Both the position numbers and the translations under genes were made by a program. Positions 21,907 to 33,106 of a DNA stretch of 64,000 nucleotides are shown here, in pieces (the stretch's first letter is position 1; each line of letters opens with the position of its first letter). This DNA is from Nemophila menziesii (taxonomy: Eukaryota; Streptophyta; Magnoliopsida; Boraginales; Hydrophyllaceae). Below the pieces are notes generated by a model that was not told the origin of the DNA, did not search any database, and worked only from the letters and a program-made list of their open reading frames with translations. Location of the stretch: assembly GCA_029959085.1 (NCBI GenBank), contig JARWIR010000039.1, positions 1,240,001 to 1,304,000 on the forward strand, written 5' to 3'.

Positions 21907-22400
21907 CTATAAGAGGCGCTTTAGTAGATGAGTCCCATCGGATGACCCGCCTGTGTCTCGGTCACCTTCCTCTTCAGCTTTTCCCGGTAAATATCCTGTT
22001 AGAAGACAATAAAAGGTAATTAAAAATTTATTAAAATAAAAGTAAAAAAGTAAAAAAATACCCACATTACATCGTTTGTACTTCAGGTTCCTCCACTCAT
22101 CCTTCTCCTCATCCTTGTCGAGGAATTCATTCTCCTTGTAAAAAAAGGCACAATCATTCAAGCAAACATCAATCGTAATGTAACCTATACCCATACGTTT
22201 CAACTACTTGTTGCATTCCACGTAAAATTCGAGGAAATTGTGAGGCTTGGGCAAAACTCGACCCACCAATTCCAAGAGCTCGGTGAAAGATGTGTTAGTC
22301 CACTTGTTCTTCACCTTTATGTGCGTAAGCTTGATGAGGTACAGTGTACCACATGCATCTTCTGTTAGACCACGTGCCACGGTCTTGACGATAGGGTTTA
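21907..22400 (-). pseudogene. CACTA (En/Spm) TNP2-like transposase relic
   Basis: The minus strand from ~22390 reads LIKLTHIKVKN ... TNTSFTELLELVG and, after a TAG, MGIGYITIDVCLNDCAFFYKENEF. This follows the N-terminal pattern of CACTA TNP2-type transposases (a run of the type LLHLKVxxGWSDKSFxxLL, then GLGYExIHACPNDCxLYRKE). The downstream Cys-rich part is altered, and a plausible intron (GTAATG ... TTCTAACAG, ~22067 down to ~21997) interrupts it. Only a small part of the gene remains and it is inactive. Confidence 0.7.
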
Positions 22401-22449
22401 GGTCATGGTGTCTCGGGAAGGCCCCTAATTTTGCATACCGTTGTCATGG

Positions 22450-22745
22450 TTTTCGTCTGGTGCGGTGTACCACACAGCTCATATGGTGTACCGCATAGAT
22501 GTTCTGTTCGGGACCGTGTCACCGTCTGGCGCGAATGACGACACAGTTTGTTCTGCGCTGAACCGTTTTCTTGAATCTTGTGACGGTTTTCTTTGTGGGG
22601 TGCACCGGAGCACCCGTGCGGTATACCGCACGAAAGCTCTGATGACACCTTTGTTTTGGAATTAAACCTGATTTCCCTCACTATTGTGACGCTTTTCAGG
22701 GTTGCAGTGCACCGTAGTGATGGTGCGGCGTACCGAGTGGTACAT
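22450..22745 (-). repeat. Paired palindrome array of Athila element C
   Basis: Pairs of CGGTGTACC / GGTGTACCGC (22462/22484), GTGCACCGG / GCGGTATACCGC (22600/22617) and GTGCACCG / GCGGCGTACCG (22706/22726), repeating every ~106-139 bp. The arrangement and the core CGGTNNACCG resemble the Copia U3 array. Position is just downstream of the C pol remnants, the same place as the arrays of A, B and D. Confidence 0.75.
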
Positions 22746-22884
22746 CTGTTTTTTGCCAATTTTTTGTGTTTCTTCTTCCTAACTCGATTTCTTAAGTACA
22801 TGCATATCAAAAAAACTAATACCTCCTCAGTAATGCAATATCTAATAAAAAAAACTAATCTAAACATAAATTAAAGACATAAAA

Positions 22885-24020
22885 AATTGCGGGTTGTCTC
22901 CCGTATAGCACTTTAATTTAACATCTTTGAAAGTTAGACGCATTACCTCTATCAGAATTTTTGTATATAACCTCTCCAGCAACGAGCAAGGCAATGCACG
23001 TCTACTAGTCTCCATTTGATACCCCTCTTGGGCCTTATCTATATCACCTTAGCTTAAACAACTTCTGTGACGATGAATGGTCCAATCCACGAATCTCTGT
23101 GACTTCATGCCATATTCTCTGGTTTGCGAGCTTTCCATACTACTTTATGGCCGACCCCAAACTCACTCATTGGTCTACTATCCACAAGATTTGTGTGGAT
23201 TTCTTCTGGGACTCTATATTTTGCAACCGTGTGGATGACAAGAACTGTGGAATCTAACTTCATTGGTTTCTTACCCCAGACATAGAATGTCTCGGATATG
23301 TTTTTAGCACGGAGGGTAACTGTTCCCTCCTGGAAGTTGATGATGCTTTGAATTGTGGCCAAGAACGGCCTTCCAAGTATGATTGGAACTTGCTTATCTG
23401 CATCATAATCAAGAATAACAAAGTAGTAGGGATGGTGATATCACTTGTTTGGACATGAACGTCCTCCACTATTTCCCATGTCTTTGTTACTGAGCTATCT
23501 GCAAATTGTAAGTTAACGAGAGCTTTTCCTCCTTCATGAGTCCAAGCCTATCGAACACGGACTTGGGCATAATATTCACACTCGAACCCACATCACACAT
23601 GACCTTCACTTTAAGCATACCACTAATTTGAATAGGAAGATTAAAGCTTCTTGGATATTTAAGCTTGAGTGATAACTAATTTTCTATTCTCTCAGTATGA
23701 GCCATAGTCTCTTTACTGGCTTCTACACTCGCTCCTTTCTCTAGAATACTTGTTCCAGTGTAAGCCCTTTCTTCGCAATCTCAAGCATTGGGGCGTTGAT
23801 ATTTTCAAGACTATACGCCTTTACAAATGTATTGAGATCAATGTCAACCTTTGGATTTGTCTTTGGAATTTATGGTGACATTGCTTGAATAATTGGTGGC
23901 AAGTCCAACTTCTCTTCTTCTTTCTCTTCTTGCACAGCAGGTGCAACTTCTACTTTCTTCTCTTTTGAGGCTTCTTCCTCTTTCTCTTTAGCTCTACTAG
24001 CTTGAAGCTCAATAACCGAT
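22885..24020 (-). pseudogene. pol: Element C pol remnants: protease region fused to integrase C-terminus
   Basis: The minus strand carries the Athila pre-protease and protease-flank region, ending near [26 protein letters not shown] (frame-shifted at ~23370). It passes within ~150 bp to an integrase C-terminal segment (VWKARKPE ... WIGPFIVTEVV, ~23160-23060). RT, RNase H and the integrase core are deleted. The tract at 22890-22960 matches the spacer that follows pol in other Athila elements (GGGTTGTCTCCC). Many stops occur. The upstream gag part is at 45975-47712, cut off by element B. Confidence 0.8.
24016..24020. repeat. Target-site duplication (left), element B
   Basis: CCGAT before the B LTR; ACGAT at 45975-45979 after the other LTR. 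Four of five bases agree, consistent with an older insertion with one later mutation. Confidence 0.65.
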
Positions 24021-25590
24021 TGGTGGGTCCTTGTGTGTTATAAAATAATACGGATAAAGTAGAGGAACCACTAATGGCAAGTGTACAGTTGTCCCAAGTA
24101 ATGTATGATAAACAAGTTCGTTCTCAGGGACGGAATGGGTTGACTCTAGTGTTATCAAATAGTAGAATAATTGCAAATACGAAAAAGTAAAAGATATAAT
24201 GTTTGTTGGGGTTTTTGATTAACAACTAAAATGTAAACATAATTTAAATACTAAATTAACGAAAATAGAATAGAAATGATGCAAGTAATTGAGGTAGACG
24301 CGAGAGAAAAGTAGTACTTGAGTCACGCTAGGGTTTCACCGCAAACTTTCCTAATTAATGTTTTCTTTTAAATGTTGAGTCAATATTATTACGCTAGTCG
24401 GGATTCTAAAATATCTTAGCCCCTGTTAGGGTGGACCTAAAAGCTCTCCTACAATCTTCTAAACCCCGCCAGGGTGATTAAACCACTTTCGGATGATTAA
24501 AACTTACCATTTTGGCTATTGGCTAGTCAAGCCTGTCAAGGATATTGGCGGATACCAACGGCAAGTACCTAGTTCTATACCCAAACCCCCCGTCAAGGTG
24601 ATCCATATGCCACTATATGGAATATCTTAGGTACTAAAACTTATCCCTAGTTCATGACTCTAAGGATAATAAATAAGCATAAATTAAAAGCCAACGTAAA
24701 ATAAAAACTCAAATTAAATTTGTCAATCCCAAATCAGAAAAACACTAATTATTCAAGAATGAGTTCAACCCATGTTGCGATTCTCAAGTACAATAAAAAC
24801 TTAGCTCATAATTGAAATAAAACGAAATAAATAAAATTAAGGGAATTCATGTTTAACAGAAAGAGAATAAAATAAAAGACCTAATTAGGATGTTGGATTT
24901 GGCTGTTGATTTGAAGATGTTGAAGTCTTCATCTCTTGGCTTCTTCATTCTTCCTTGCTTCTGCCTTTTTCTCTGACGCTCTGACTTTTTAGAAAATAAA
25001 TTGTGTGTAAAAATAAAGCCAAAAAGCCTATTTATACTATTAAATTCGGACTTGGGCTATCTTATATGAATTAAATAAATATTGAATGGCCCAAGTTCAC
25101 CTTTCAAGTCCAAAAATTCCGTAACTGCTGTACACCCCCTACTAAAACGGTTGTAACTTTCTCAATTTAACTCTGAATTGACTCATTCAACTTGCTAATT
25201 CTTCGTGACTCGATAAGGCACGAATATTTTTGATAACGCAGATGCTGAATCCATCTTTAAGTGGCTCGAGATCAGCAATTTCCATCAACCTTCCGGATTT
25301 TCAGCTCAAATTTGTCAACTCCTCGGGATATTTCTTCTAGCTTTTGACTTCTTTACACGATCTAAGGCTTCTATTCTTGATTCCTCTCCTTGCTAGTATT
25401 AGAAACCTACAAACTTTTCACTAAAACAAACCACTTTACGCGCAAAATTTAATAAATCAAAAATACTAAAATCTAAGGAGAGAAAATTAAAGATAACATA
25501 TTATCGCTAAAAGTCTATCGGATTACTCAAATAATCACCAACTTTGATGTCTCCTAAAGGCATATAAATAGAAAAAAAGAGCAGACATCA
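24021..25590 (-). repeat. Element B 3' LTR
   Basis: 1570 bp, TGATGTCTGC ... GGACCCACCA on the minus strand, matching 42870-45974 apart from the solo insertion there. TATA-like box (rc of CCTATTTATA) at 25027-25036. Confidence 0.93.
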
Positions 25591-27118
25591 AGACCCCAAA
25601 CTCAAACCTTTGTCGTCCCGACAAAGTAAAATTAAAAACAAAGGGTTAAGGTGAATGCAGACATGCAAAAGCTAGTAAATACACCCAAAGCAACACTTAA
25701 AATAAATCTCATATAGCAAACATTAGGAACTAATATACACATACACTAATCATGCAAAATCAAACACAAATCATATCAATCTTAATATTAACTTCACAAT
25801 TCTATAAGATTACACATGTACTTATCTCAATATGATGGCTATAGGTTGTTCCTTGATCTTTACTCTCTTTGAACACTCCACTTAGTATATTCCCTATTAA
25901 CTTACCATGTACCTAGGAATCACAAGGACTTTATGGTTTTAGCGTAGGCTTAGGGACGGTGTGGTATGTATATTTGGTAAATTTGAAGTGATCTTTTGGC
26001 TCTCTCCTCACTTACCACCAACAATTGTCCACGAGCTTGAGTTTACACTCGAATAACGTTCTCACTCAACCATTTGATGCACTAATTTCGCATCCCCAAG
26101 TTAACCCAATTAATCTAAGATGAATTTCAGAACTTTCACTTTGCCGAGTATTTTTTCATTCTTTATTTTTCTTTTTCAAATTCTCTTCTTTTTTCTTCTC
26201 TTGTTTTTGTACGGAAGCAAACCGGGTTCCCGGATGTTACTGTATTGATTTTTTTCGATTCTTTTTCTTTTTTTCTTTTTTCCAATCCCGGCAAAGGGTT
26301 ACAAATAATATCATCATCTGAATTTGTGCCTCAATACAAGTACATAAGCTTCCCTCCCAATGTAATTTCCCAAAGATGGACCCACCACCCCAAACTCAAG
26401 CTCGAGACAGGTCTCAAGATCGTGATTCAAGTGCGGGTCATTTGGAAATGCCTAATAAACTAAGGGCATATAAGCTTATATCATGGAGACAAAAGAAAAG
26501 GCTTAAGACTCAAAATTGGGCTAAGAAAAATATAATTAATTACAAGGGATAGAAGGCTAAAAATGTATCAAATGGATAACAAAGAAATTCCCTTATCATT
26601 TTCCTAGTTACATGGTTCTTCTATAGTTCATACCTAAGTGGGTTCTCTACTAATTTAGATCTCATGTTCTACAAACCAAACATTTTCCTTAAGTACAAGT
26701 TTACTTCTTTTGCATTGTTTATTAATTCTTCCTATCCATTAGCTATGTTTGCATGCAATTAAAGTGCGTTTTATACTAACTCCTAAAGTCCATTATTTAC
26801 TATCATAGATTTATCAAAAACATGCTTAATGGGGACATTTAAAATCTTCTACAATCAAACGCAACTCCTAATTGATTTTATTGAAAGCGATTAAAACAAA
26901 TAACACGTAAAACTGGGACGAGGCAACGAACCCCACCCCAAACTCAAAAATGAGTCGTGTCCCCACGACTCAAAAAGACTCAAAGTAAATAAACTAATCT
27001 ACACTAAATGAGAAGGGATAGAAAACGTATCTTAACCAGCGCGAGGCTGGTTATCGGTGTTGCGTACAAGTAGAGAGTCCTTCATAAGTAAACCATAGGT
27101 GTCGTGTTGGATTGTGCT
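25591..27118 (-). other. Element B polypurine tract and 3' untranslated region
   Basis: The primer tract is rc of AGACCCCAAACTCAAACC at 25591-25608, abutting the LTR. The ~1.5 kb beyond is non-coding but clearly similar to the corresponding regions of A and D. It includes a second purine tract near 26389, one CCGGGTTCCCGG copy (26220-26235) and the hairpin at 26951-26972. Confidence 0.85.
26951..26972 (-). ncRNA. Conserved GNRA-type hairpin in Athila 3' UTR (element B)
   Basis: TGAGTCGTG, loop, CACGACTCA: a perfect 9-bp stem. In the element sense the loop is GGGA, a GNRA tetraloop. The same stem and loop occur in D (33175-33194) and A (52368-52387). It is a structural RNA element within the transcript, not a separate gene. 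Confidence 0.75.
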
Positions 27119-28345
27119 CTACCCAAGTAGCATATTTATGAGAAGGTCTAACTTTTTTGTAATGTTTCCTAAAGTAGAAATCATCTTATCTTGATTCTCT
27201 TTCAATACCTGAATTTCATGTTCCAACTCATTATCAGTATGTACCTTCTTCTTTGGTGGAGGGGCTCTAGTATTCTTCATTGGATGGGTTGCGTCATTGT
27301 GTGCATTTTCAGTGGAATTCAATGTCATTGAGTCTCCTAGTTCTGAAGGCTCAACCTCTTCGCTCCTACGCGATACTTTTGCGTCTAGACACAAGGTAGT
27401 GATGGTACAAGGAAACTTAAGGTTTTGCTGAACGGTTGGGATTTTTTCGAACTCTATGATAAATTCATAAATTACACACGCAACATCAATCTCTTGATTT
27501 TCAATAATACACTTAATGAAGAAAACATGCTCGTTCTTCAATTCGGAAGTATGAGTAATACCAAAGAAAGTAGGGATTATGAATCTTGACCATACCTTAG
27601 CACTGGGTAACAAATAACTACTATAAACTTGCCCAGCATATCTCTCACCATTTGGAATAGGGCGCTTCCCATGAATTAAGACTTTGTCCCAAAGAGATTC
27701 CCAATCAAAAGATGGGTCATTAAGTGTTTCATAATATGGGCAAGGACCAGTAAACTTTGGCAATTTCAAAGTCTTGCGAATAAGCTCAATTGAGAAGGGT
27801 AACACCCTTTTACGGATGATAATAGACTATTTATTCGAGAAGGCTACTCCTTCATAAAAATCATGTACCAAGGTGGGAATAAAAGTGAGGTTTCTCTGTC
27901 TCAATTAGGTCCACCCAAACTTATCACAAGCAATAGCACAACTCTTAAACTCGCTGTTCATAATACCAGAAGGAAATCCGTTTTCAACATTAAACTTCAA
28001 TTAATTAATTCTGTCACGAACCTGATTAGGCCAACTCATGGCTACTCTCTTAGGTTTATGTGCTATAGCTTTTCTGCGTGTAGCTCGTGGTTCTGAAATG
28101 GGTTAATTAGGAATTTCTTCTTCAATCTCTTCTTCTTCATCAACCAAAGTAGGCTTAGCAGGAGTAGCCTTACTTGGGTTTTCTTTCCTCATTATAGTAG
28201 TCTTAACCTCTTCAATCTTGCGTTTAGGACCTGAATCTGGAATCTCAATAGCTCTCTCTTGTGTAGCACCAGGATTGTTTCTTGTTCTTGGATTATTTCT
28301 TCGAGTATAACTGAAAGAATCTGTCCTTTTTGTCATGGCTTCCAC
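27119..28345 (-). pseudogene. Element B ORF3 (plant transposon-protein domain), nonsense-broken
   Basis: Read in one frame from MTKRTDSF (28336) to LLINMLLG, parallel to A ORF3 throughout: IEIPDSGPKRKIEEVK, HKPKRV, FPSGIMNSEF, VLPFSIELIRKTLKLPKF, SRFIIPTFFGITHTSELK, FPCTITTLCLDAK, and a C-terminal coiled coil. Stops near 28103, around 27990 and 27820 break it. The last ~30 residues seen in A are replaced by an earlier stop. Function unknown; it occupies the env-like position of Athila but shows no signal peptide or membrane span. Confidence 0.88.
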
Positions 28346-28635
28346 CCCAAACTCAAAACTTCAGAAAGTCAAAAACTAGAGAAAAGTTTTGAAATTTGAT
28401 GTTTTGAGGATATATGGAGGGAGATTATTGTGAGATATGAGATGGGTAAGGATGAATTTATGTGATTAGAGAGGTTTGGTGGTTCAATTAATGGTTTGGA
28501 TGAAGGAGGGAATTGAAGAAAAGTTGGAAATTTGTGATGTTCTGGAAAGATCTTGAGTTGATTATGTGTTTTTAGGGTGAAAGAGGGAGGGATTTGATGA
28601 TTAGAACTTGTTTTGATGATGATTTTTGGAGTGGT
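28346..28635 (-). other. Leader upstream of element B ORF3
   Basis: Begins with CACCCCAAACTCAAAAC (purine-tract copy in element sense) just before the ORF3 start and is similar to 53767-54060 of element A. It ends at 28631-28635, GTGGT, the target of element D; the sequence resumes at 36384. The TATA-like CTATATATC of A is altered here. Confidence 0.7.
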
Positions 28636-29411
28636 TGATGTCTCCCTATTTGTTCTAATTATTAGCATTTAGGAGACATCCTTTTAGGTGAATATTTGAC
28701 TTATTTGATATATTTTATGCTAATTTTATCATATTACACTTTCTCCCTTTAGAATTAGACTATTTGCATTTTTAGAGCTTTTGTGCGTTAATTTGGTTAT
28801 TTTTAGTGCAAAGTTAGTAGGTTCTTAAATTTTATGGGAAACCAATACAAGGAGGAGAAGTGAGAATTAAAGTCTTAGATTATTTTTAGTGTGTTAGGAA
28901 GTATTTTATTCAAGTTTCTAATTTTAGAGTGCACTTTCTTATTTCTAGTCTTGATTTAATGATTTATTAATTTTTAAAGCATATGCGGTTTAATTAATCA
29001 TTTATTGTGAAGCTTTAAAGATTTATGGTAATTAATTAGAGACCAAGTCAAGTCTAAGAAGTAAAGGAAAGAATATATACATGGAAATTGGAAGATCAAG
29101 GAAGGAAATATGCAAAAAAGGAAAAGATAAAGCTGGCAAATAAATCTAAAATTCCAGCCACATTCAAAGACGAGACCATAACTCAAGATTGGATAGGAAT
29201 TTGGGAGAATAGTTTGGACCAATGGATAGAGATTTCCGAGACAAGTGATTTCGATATAAAGAACGCGTCAAACGGATAAGTATTGAAGAAGATATGACCA
29301 AAACAAACCAGCAGCAAAATCTTACCTTTCCTATATTTTAGGGTTGCGAATTAAAGAGTTCTTAACTTGTCTTCCACTCCAAGTAAAAACGAATTAGGGC
29401 TTCCTAGAACC

Positions 29412-29419
29412 TATAAATA
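29412..29419 (+). promoter_or_regulatory. TATA box of element D 5' LTR
   Basis: TATAAATA in CCTATAAATACACC; the solo LTR at 43440 has the same motif (44014). In the D 3' LTR the site reads TATAACTA and is damaged. Confidence 0.7.
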
Positions 29420-29477
29420 CACCCCTTAGACCTCATTATTCAGTACCTCTCAATTATTCTTCACATTAAATCATCCT

Positions 29478-29595
<118 letters not shown>

Positions 29596-30550
29596 AACAC
29601 TTAAGAGAATTACATAAGAGGCTTAAGGTTTTCAAGTCAGAGCAAGAAGGCAAGAAGAAACTAGAACTGGGAGAATCCTGTTCTTTCATCAACAGTCATC
29701 CAACCCTTTAGGTTATCAATTTATTTTCTGTAATTGAATATGAATTCCTTTTACTTATTTTTAGTCTTTAATTTTATCATGAGCTAAACTTTCATATACT
29801 TGAGAATCGCAATAAAGGGATGAACCCTAATTAATTTATTCTGTGTTTTGAATTTGGATTCTTAGGATATAAATTGAATTGAGTTTTATATATTGGATAT
29901 TACTTTTTTTCATTACTATTTCTTTTAGGAACAACTATAAATAGCTTTTAGTATTTGGGCTATTCACTTTAGTGGCGAAATGATCATCCGATAGGGGGGG
30001 TTCGAATACAGACTTAGGTAATACCCGTGTAATGGGCGAAAGGCATATTAATTACATAGACAAAGAGGTAAATTCATAACATCCGAAAGTAGCTTATAAT
30101 CGTCGTGACTGGGTTTGTAATACCGTAGGATAGCTCCTAGGTCCACCCTGACGGGGGCTAAGAGACATTAGAGTCCCGACTAATATACTAATACCAATTC
30201 TACCCTTTAACATAGCATATATTATATTAATTAGAAGGATTCCTTGCGAGACTCAAGTATCTTTCATATCTGAAGTTAATCCTTTAATTGCCTTTATTTA
30301 TTTTAGTTAATTTAATTTATTCTTTATTTTATTGCATATTTAGTTTTTTGAAAACCAAACAAAAATCATATTATTTTTCTGTCAAGTAATTATTTCTACT
30401 ACTTGATTAATACTTGAGTTGAACCTAATCTGTCCCTGAGAACGAAACCCGATTTATCGGATATTACTTGGACAACCGTGCACTTGCGGTAATTGTGGTT
30501 CCTTTATTTTCTTACTTAATTTTATAACACCCCAGGACCCACCAAATTTT

Positions 30551-30568
30551 TGGCGCCGCTGCCGGGGA
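30551..30568 (+). other. Primer binding site of element D
   Basis: TGGCGCCGCTGCCGGGGA, identical to the sites of A, B and E, six bases after the LTR. Confidence 0.9.
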
Positions 30569-30706
30569 GGGTAGCGTGTTACCTCGGTGTTAATCTTTAG
30601 TAGTTTTAATTGTTTATTTATTTTTTCAGTTTTACGCTTGGTTTTTGTTTTTGTTTTGTTTTTACAGGTTCTTTATTCAGGTAATGATCAAGAGGTTTAT
30701 TTGAAG

Positions 30707-31898
30707 ATGTATAGAGGACATTACCTAGATCCCGATCCATTCGACTATTGGGAAAATTCTTCGGGACAACAACCATGGGGTAGTAACTTCTACCAACAAC
30801 CTTATAAATACCCGTAAGAGCAAGAATGGAACAATCAATGGATCGGGAATAATTAACAACAATCACCATATCACTATCCCCAGGAGCAAGGATGGAACAA
30901 CCAATGGGTTGAAAACATTCAACACTATCCACCTCATCACTATCAGCAAGAGACACTACAAGAGACATTTGCTAGAGTTCAGTGCCTAGAAGAGTAAACT
31001 AAGGCAGAAGAAGAAGAAAGAAGAGCCATCCATGCATCCACACAAAAGGCAATAGACGAATATATTGCCAATTGTAGCAAGTTTTGTGTAGAGCCAACTC
31101 CCCCAAGGGATGAAAGAGACCAGCTTGAAGAAGTAGTTGAGGATGAGGTGTTGAAGGAAGATATTAGTGATAGTGATATGACCACCATGCCGGTTATAAA
31201 TGAAGACCACCATGTGGTTGAGAATCTTGTTAGCATGGTTGAAGGAGTAGCAACAAAAAATCTTAGAAATTGAACCTATGATTGTTGTTCCTAAGGTGTA
31301 TGCACATGATCAAGATAGAGAACGCAAATAAGAAGAGGTGGTGATCGAGGTTATTGAGATTCCACAACAAGAATACGTTGAGGTAATAGTGGAAGATTGG
31401 ATTGAAAGCGAAGATGAATGTGAAGTGGTTGAGGAATCAATTGAATAATTAAAGTTTCACAATAAAAGAGAAGTCGAATCTCTGCCACAAAAAGTTCACC
31501 AATCACCATCTCCACCACAAATCATAATTAGAGCTGAAAAATCGGAATCACCTCTATTACTAAAAAAGATCAATAGGTGCTACGCAAGAAAGGTGCTACA
31601 CCGCGAGAGTAACACGGCAAGGAGGAGCACCTACCCACCATATTTTAAAGAGGAAAGCGAGATTGGAAAAAATAAAAATGTGCTTATACCGTTGAAGACG
31701 GTTATCTACTATCATGTGGTGAAAAATGAGTTTCGCCATGAGAGCAAGGAGGCGAAACGAAGATACTACCCTCACCCTTTCAGAGATCGATTGAATAAAA
31801 TTCTAAGGGGAAGGTTCAAAAGATTACATGCCAAGGAAGAGGCGAATTTAAGAGGAGGAGAACCGAAAAGGCCTCAATGCCATCTTCATGGAAGGTAA
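30707..31898 (+). pseudogene. Element D private reading frame (unknown protein)
   Basis: About 395 codons can be followed from MYRGHYLDPDPFDYW to PQCHLHGR, with stops at 30815, 30854, 30995, 31329 and 31446 and one frame change in the A6 run near 31256. The N-terminal part is aromatic/Gln-rich and repeats QEQxWNNQW; the middle is strongly acidic (EEVVEDEVLKEDISDSD, DWIESEDECEVVEE); the C-terminal ~90 residues are strongly basic (KEAKRRYYPH, RFKRLHAKEE). There is no zinc knuckle, protease or RT motif. It occupies the place of gag-pol, after a TTTTTACAG acceptor-like site. I do not recognise the family. The final 102 codons (31593-31898) remain open. Confidence 0.6.
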
Positions 31899-32100
31899 TG
31901 CGTCGAACTTAAAGACGTAATAAACAAAAGTGCTTCTTGGGAGACAACCCATGTTTTAATTTGCTTTGATGTTTTTCAATTCCTAGTGTATATTATAAGT
32001 AATTGGCGAGTCTTAGAATCTATTTTTTAAGAAATGAGAAAGGTAGTGTGTTGAATGGTTGAGTTTGGGGTGTTGAGGAACGAAAAAGGGAAAAATTCGT
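31899..32100 (+). other. Post-coding spacer of element D
   Basis: Contains the GGGAGACAACCCATG tract seen after pol in Athila elements (compare 22890-22910) and a TTGAGTTTGGGGT purine-tract copy at 32060. Confidence 0.7.
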
Positions 32101-32103
32101 ACC

Positions 32104-32440
32104 ACTGCCCGGTAGGCCGGTCAAACCATATGACGGTGGGGAGACACGAGCCCTCGGGTTGGTGTACTCGGCTTTATTGCCGAGAGCATGTCCAAGGAAA
32201 ACCGAGCGCACCGGTATGCCGCCCAGGGGCACCGGTATGCCGGCCAGAAGGAAACACGAGCCCTCGGGTTTCATGACTCGTGTATTTTGACGAAGCACAA
32301 TTTTTTGCAAACAGCGCACCGGTATGCCGGCCCAGGTGATCGGTATACCGGCGCCCAAAAACACGAGGACTCGGGTAGTGGATTCGGGTTTATTGCCAAG
32401 AGTTACAAAAAGGAAGACCTCCAGCACCGGTATGTCGGTC
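32104..32440 (+). repeat. Paired palindrome array of element D
   Basis: Copies of CACCGGTATGCCGGCC at about 32104 (degenerate), 32208, 32230, 32313, 32339 (ATCGGTATACCGGC) and 32425. Pairs are ~22-26 bp apart and recur every ~107-111 bp. Between them CACGAGCCCTCGGGTT-type segments repeat three times (32144, 32256, 32360). The array lies between the private ORF and the ORF3 leader. Confidence 0.85.
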
Positions 32441-32537
32441 CGATGGCGGTTTTGAAGAAGTTAATTCCTAATCCACTTCTTACCTTATCAAGAGCAAACC
32501 TTAGCCTCTACAATACAAATTTTTCAGACCCTAACCC

Positions 32538-32547
32538 TTTATATACC
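32538..32547 (+). promoter_or_regulatory. Putative internal promoter TATA box, element D
   Basis: TTTATATACC, 100 bp after the last palindrome and 300 bp before the ORF3 start codon at 32840. Element A has CTATATATCA at the matching place. Inferred from position only. Confidence 0.4.
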
Positions 32548-32839
32548 TGCACAACACCACTAAAACACCCAAGAACATTCAATATTTCCTCCTATTACAT
32601 TCCAGTCACACATCCAACACCATAATCCTTCAAGAACATCAAGAAATCTTCTCCTTCAACCTTAAGCCTCTTCATCAAAGCTTCAATCCTATTCATTAAA
32701 CCTTCCCCGATCCACTACATAATCATTACCCATCTCATATAACACCTTAATCCTTCACTCTAAATCCTCAAAACATCAAATTTCAAAAATCTTCTCTAGT
32801 TTTTGATCATTTGAAGTTTTGAGTTTGGGGTTCATTGAG

Positions 32840-33106
32840 ATGAAGAAGATTGGGAAGACAAGAATACCATGAAGGGGATGAAGGAGTTGAAGATCCTCTT
32901 ATTACTTTTGGTGTTGAAAGATGTAGTTGAAAGAATGAAAATTTGGAGGATGAACATATAGAGGTGTTTCCAACCATAGGAAAAGTAAAAAACGAGTTGG
33001 AGCCTATGCATAACATACTACGTGGAGTGATCAATGTTCAATATGGAACCTACGAAACACAAGGAGCTCAACCTACACGCAACCATGGAAACCAGCTTCG
33101 TGCTGG
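32840..33106 (+). pseudogene. ORF3 remnant of element D
   Basis: The leader TTTTGAGTTTGGGG followed by an ATG at 32840 matches the ORF3 start region of A and B, but the frame stops soon. The end (GNQLRAG near 33095) matches the C-terminus of A ORF3 (DNQPRAG), with a ...LEPMHNILRGVINVQYG segment before it. About 1 kb of ORF3 between these ends is missing. Confidence 0.7.

Noticed and set aside
31593..31898. 102-codon ORF as a stand-alone gene
   Set aside because: The same frame continues upstream through decayed codons, so it is the intact tail of the longer private ORF of element D.
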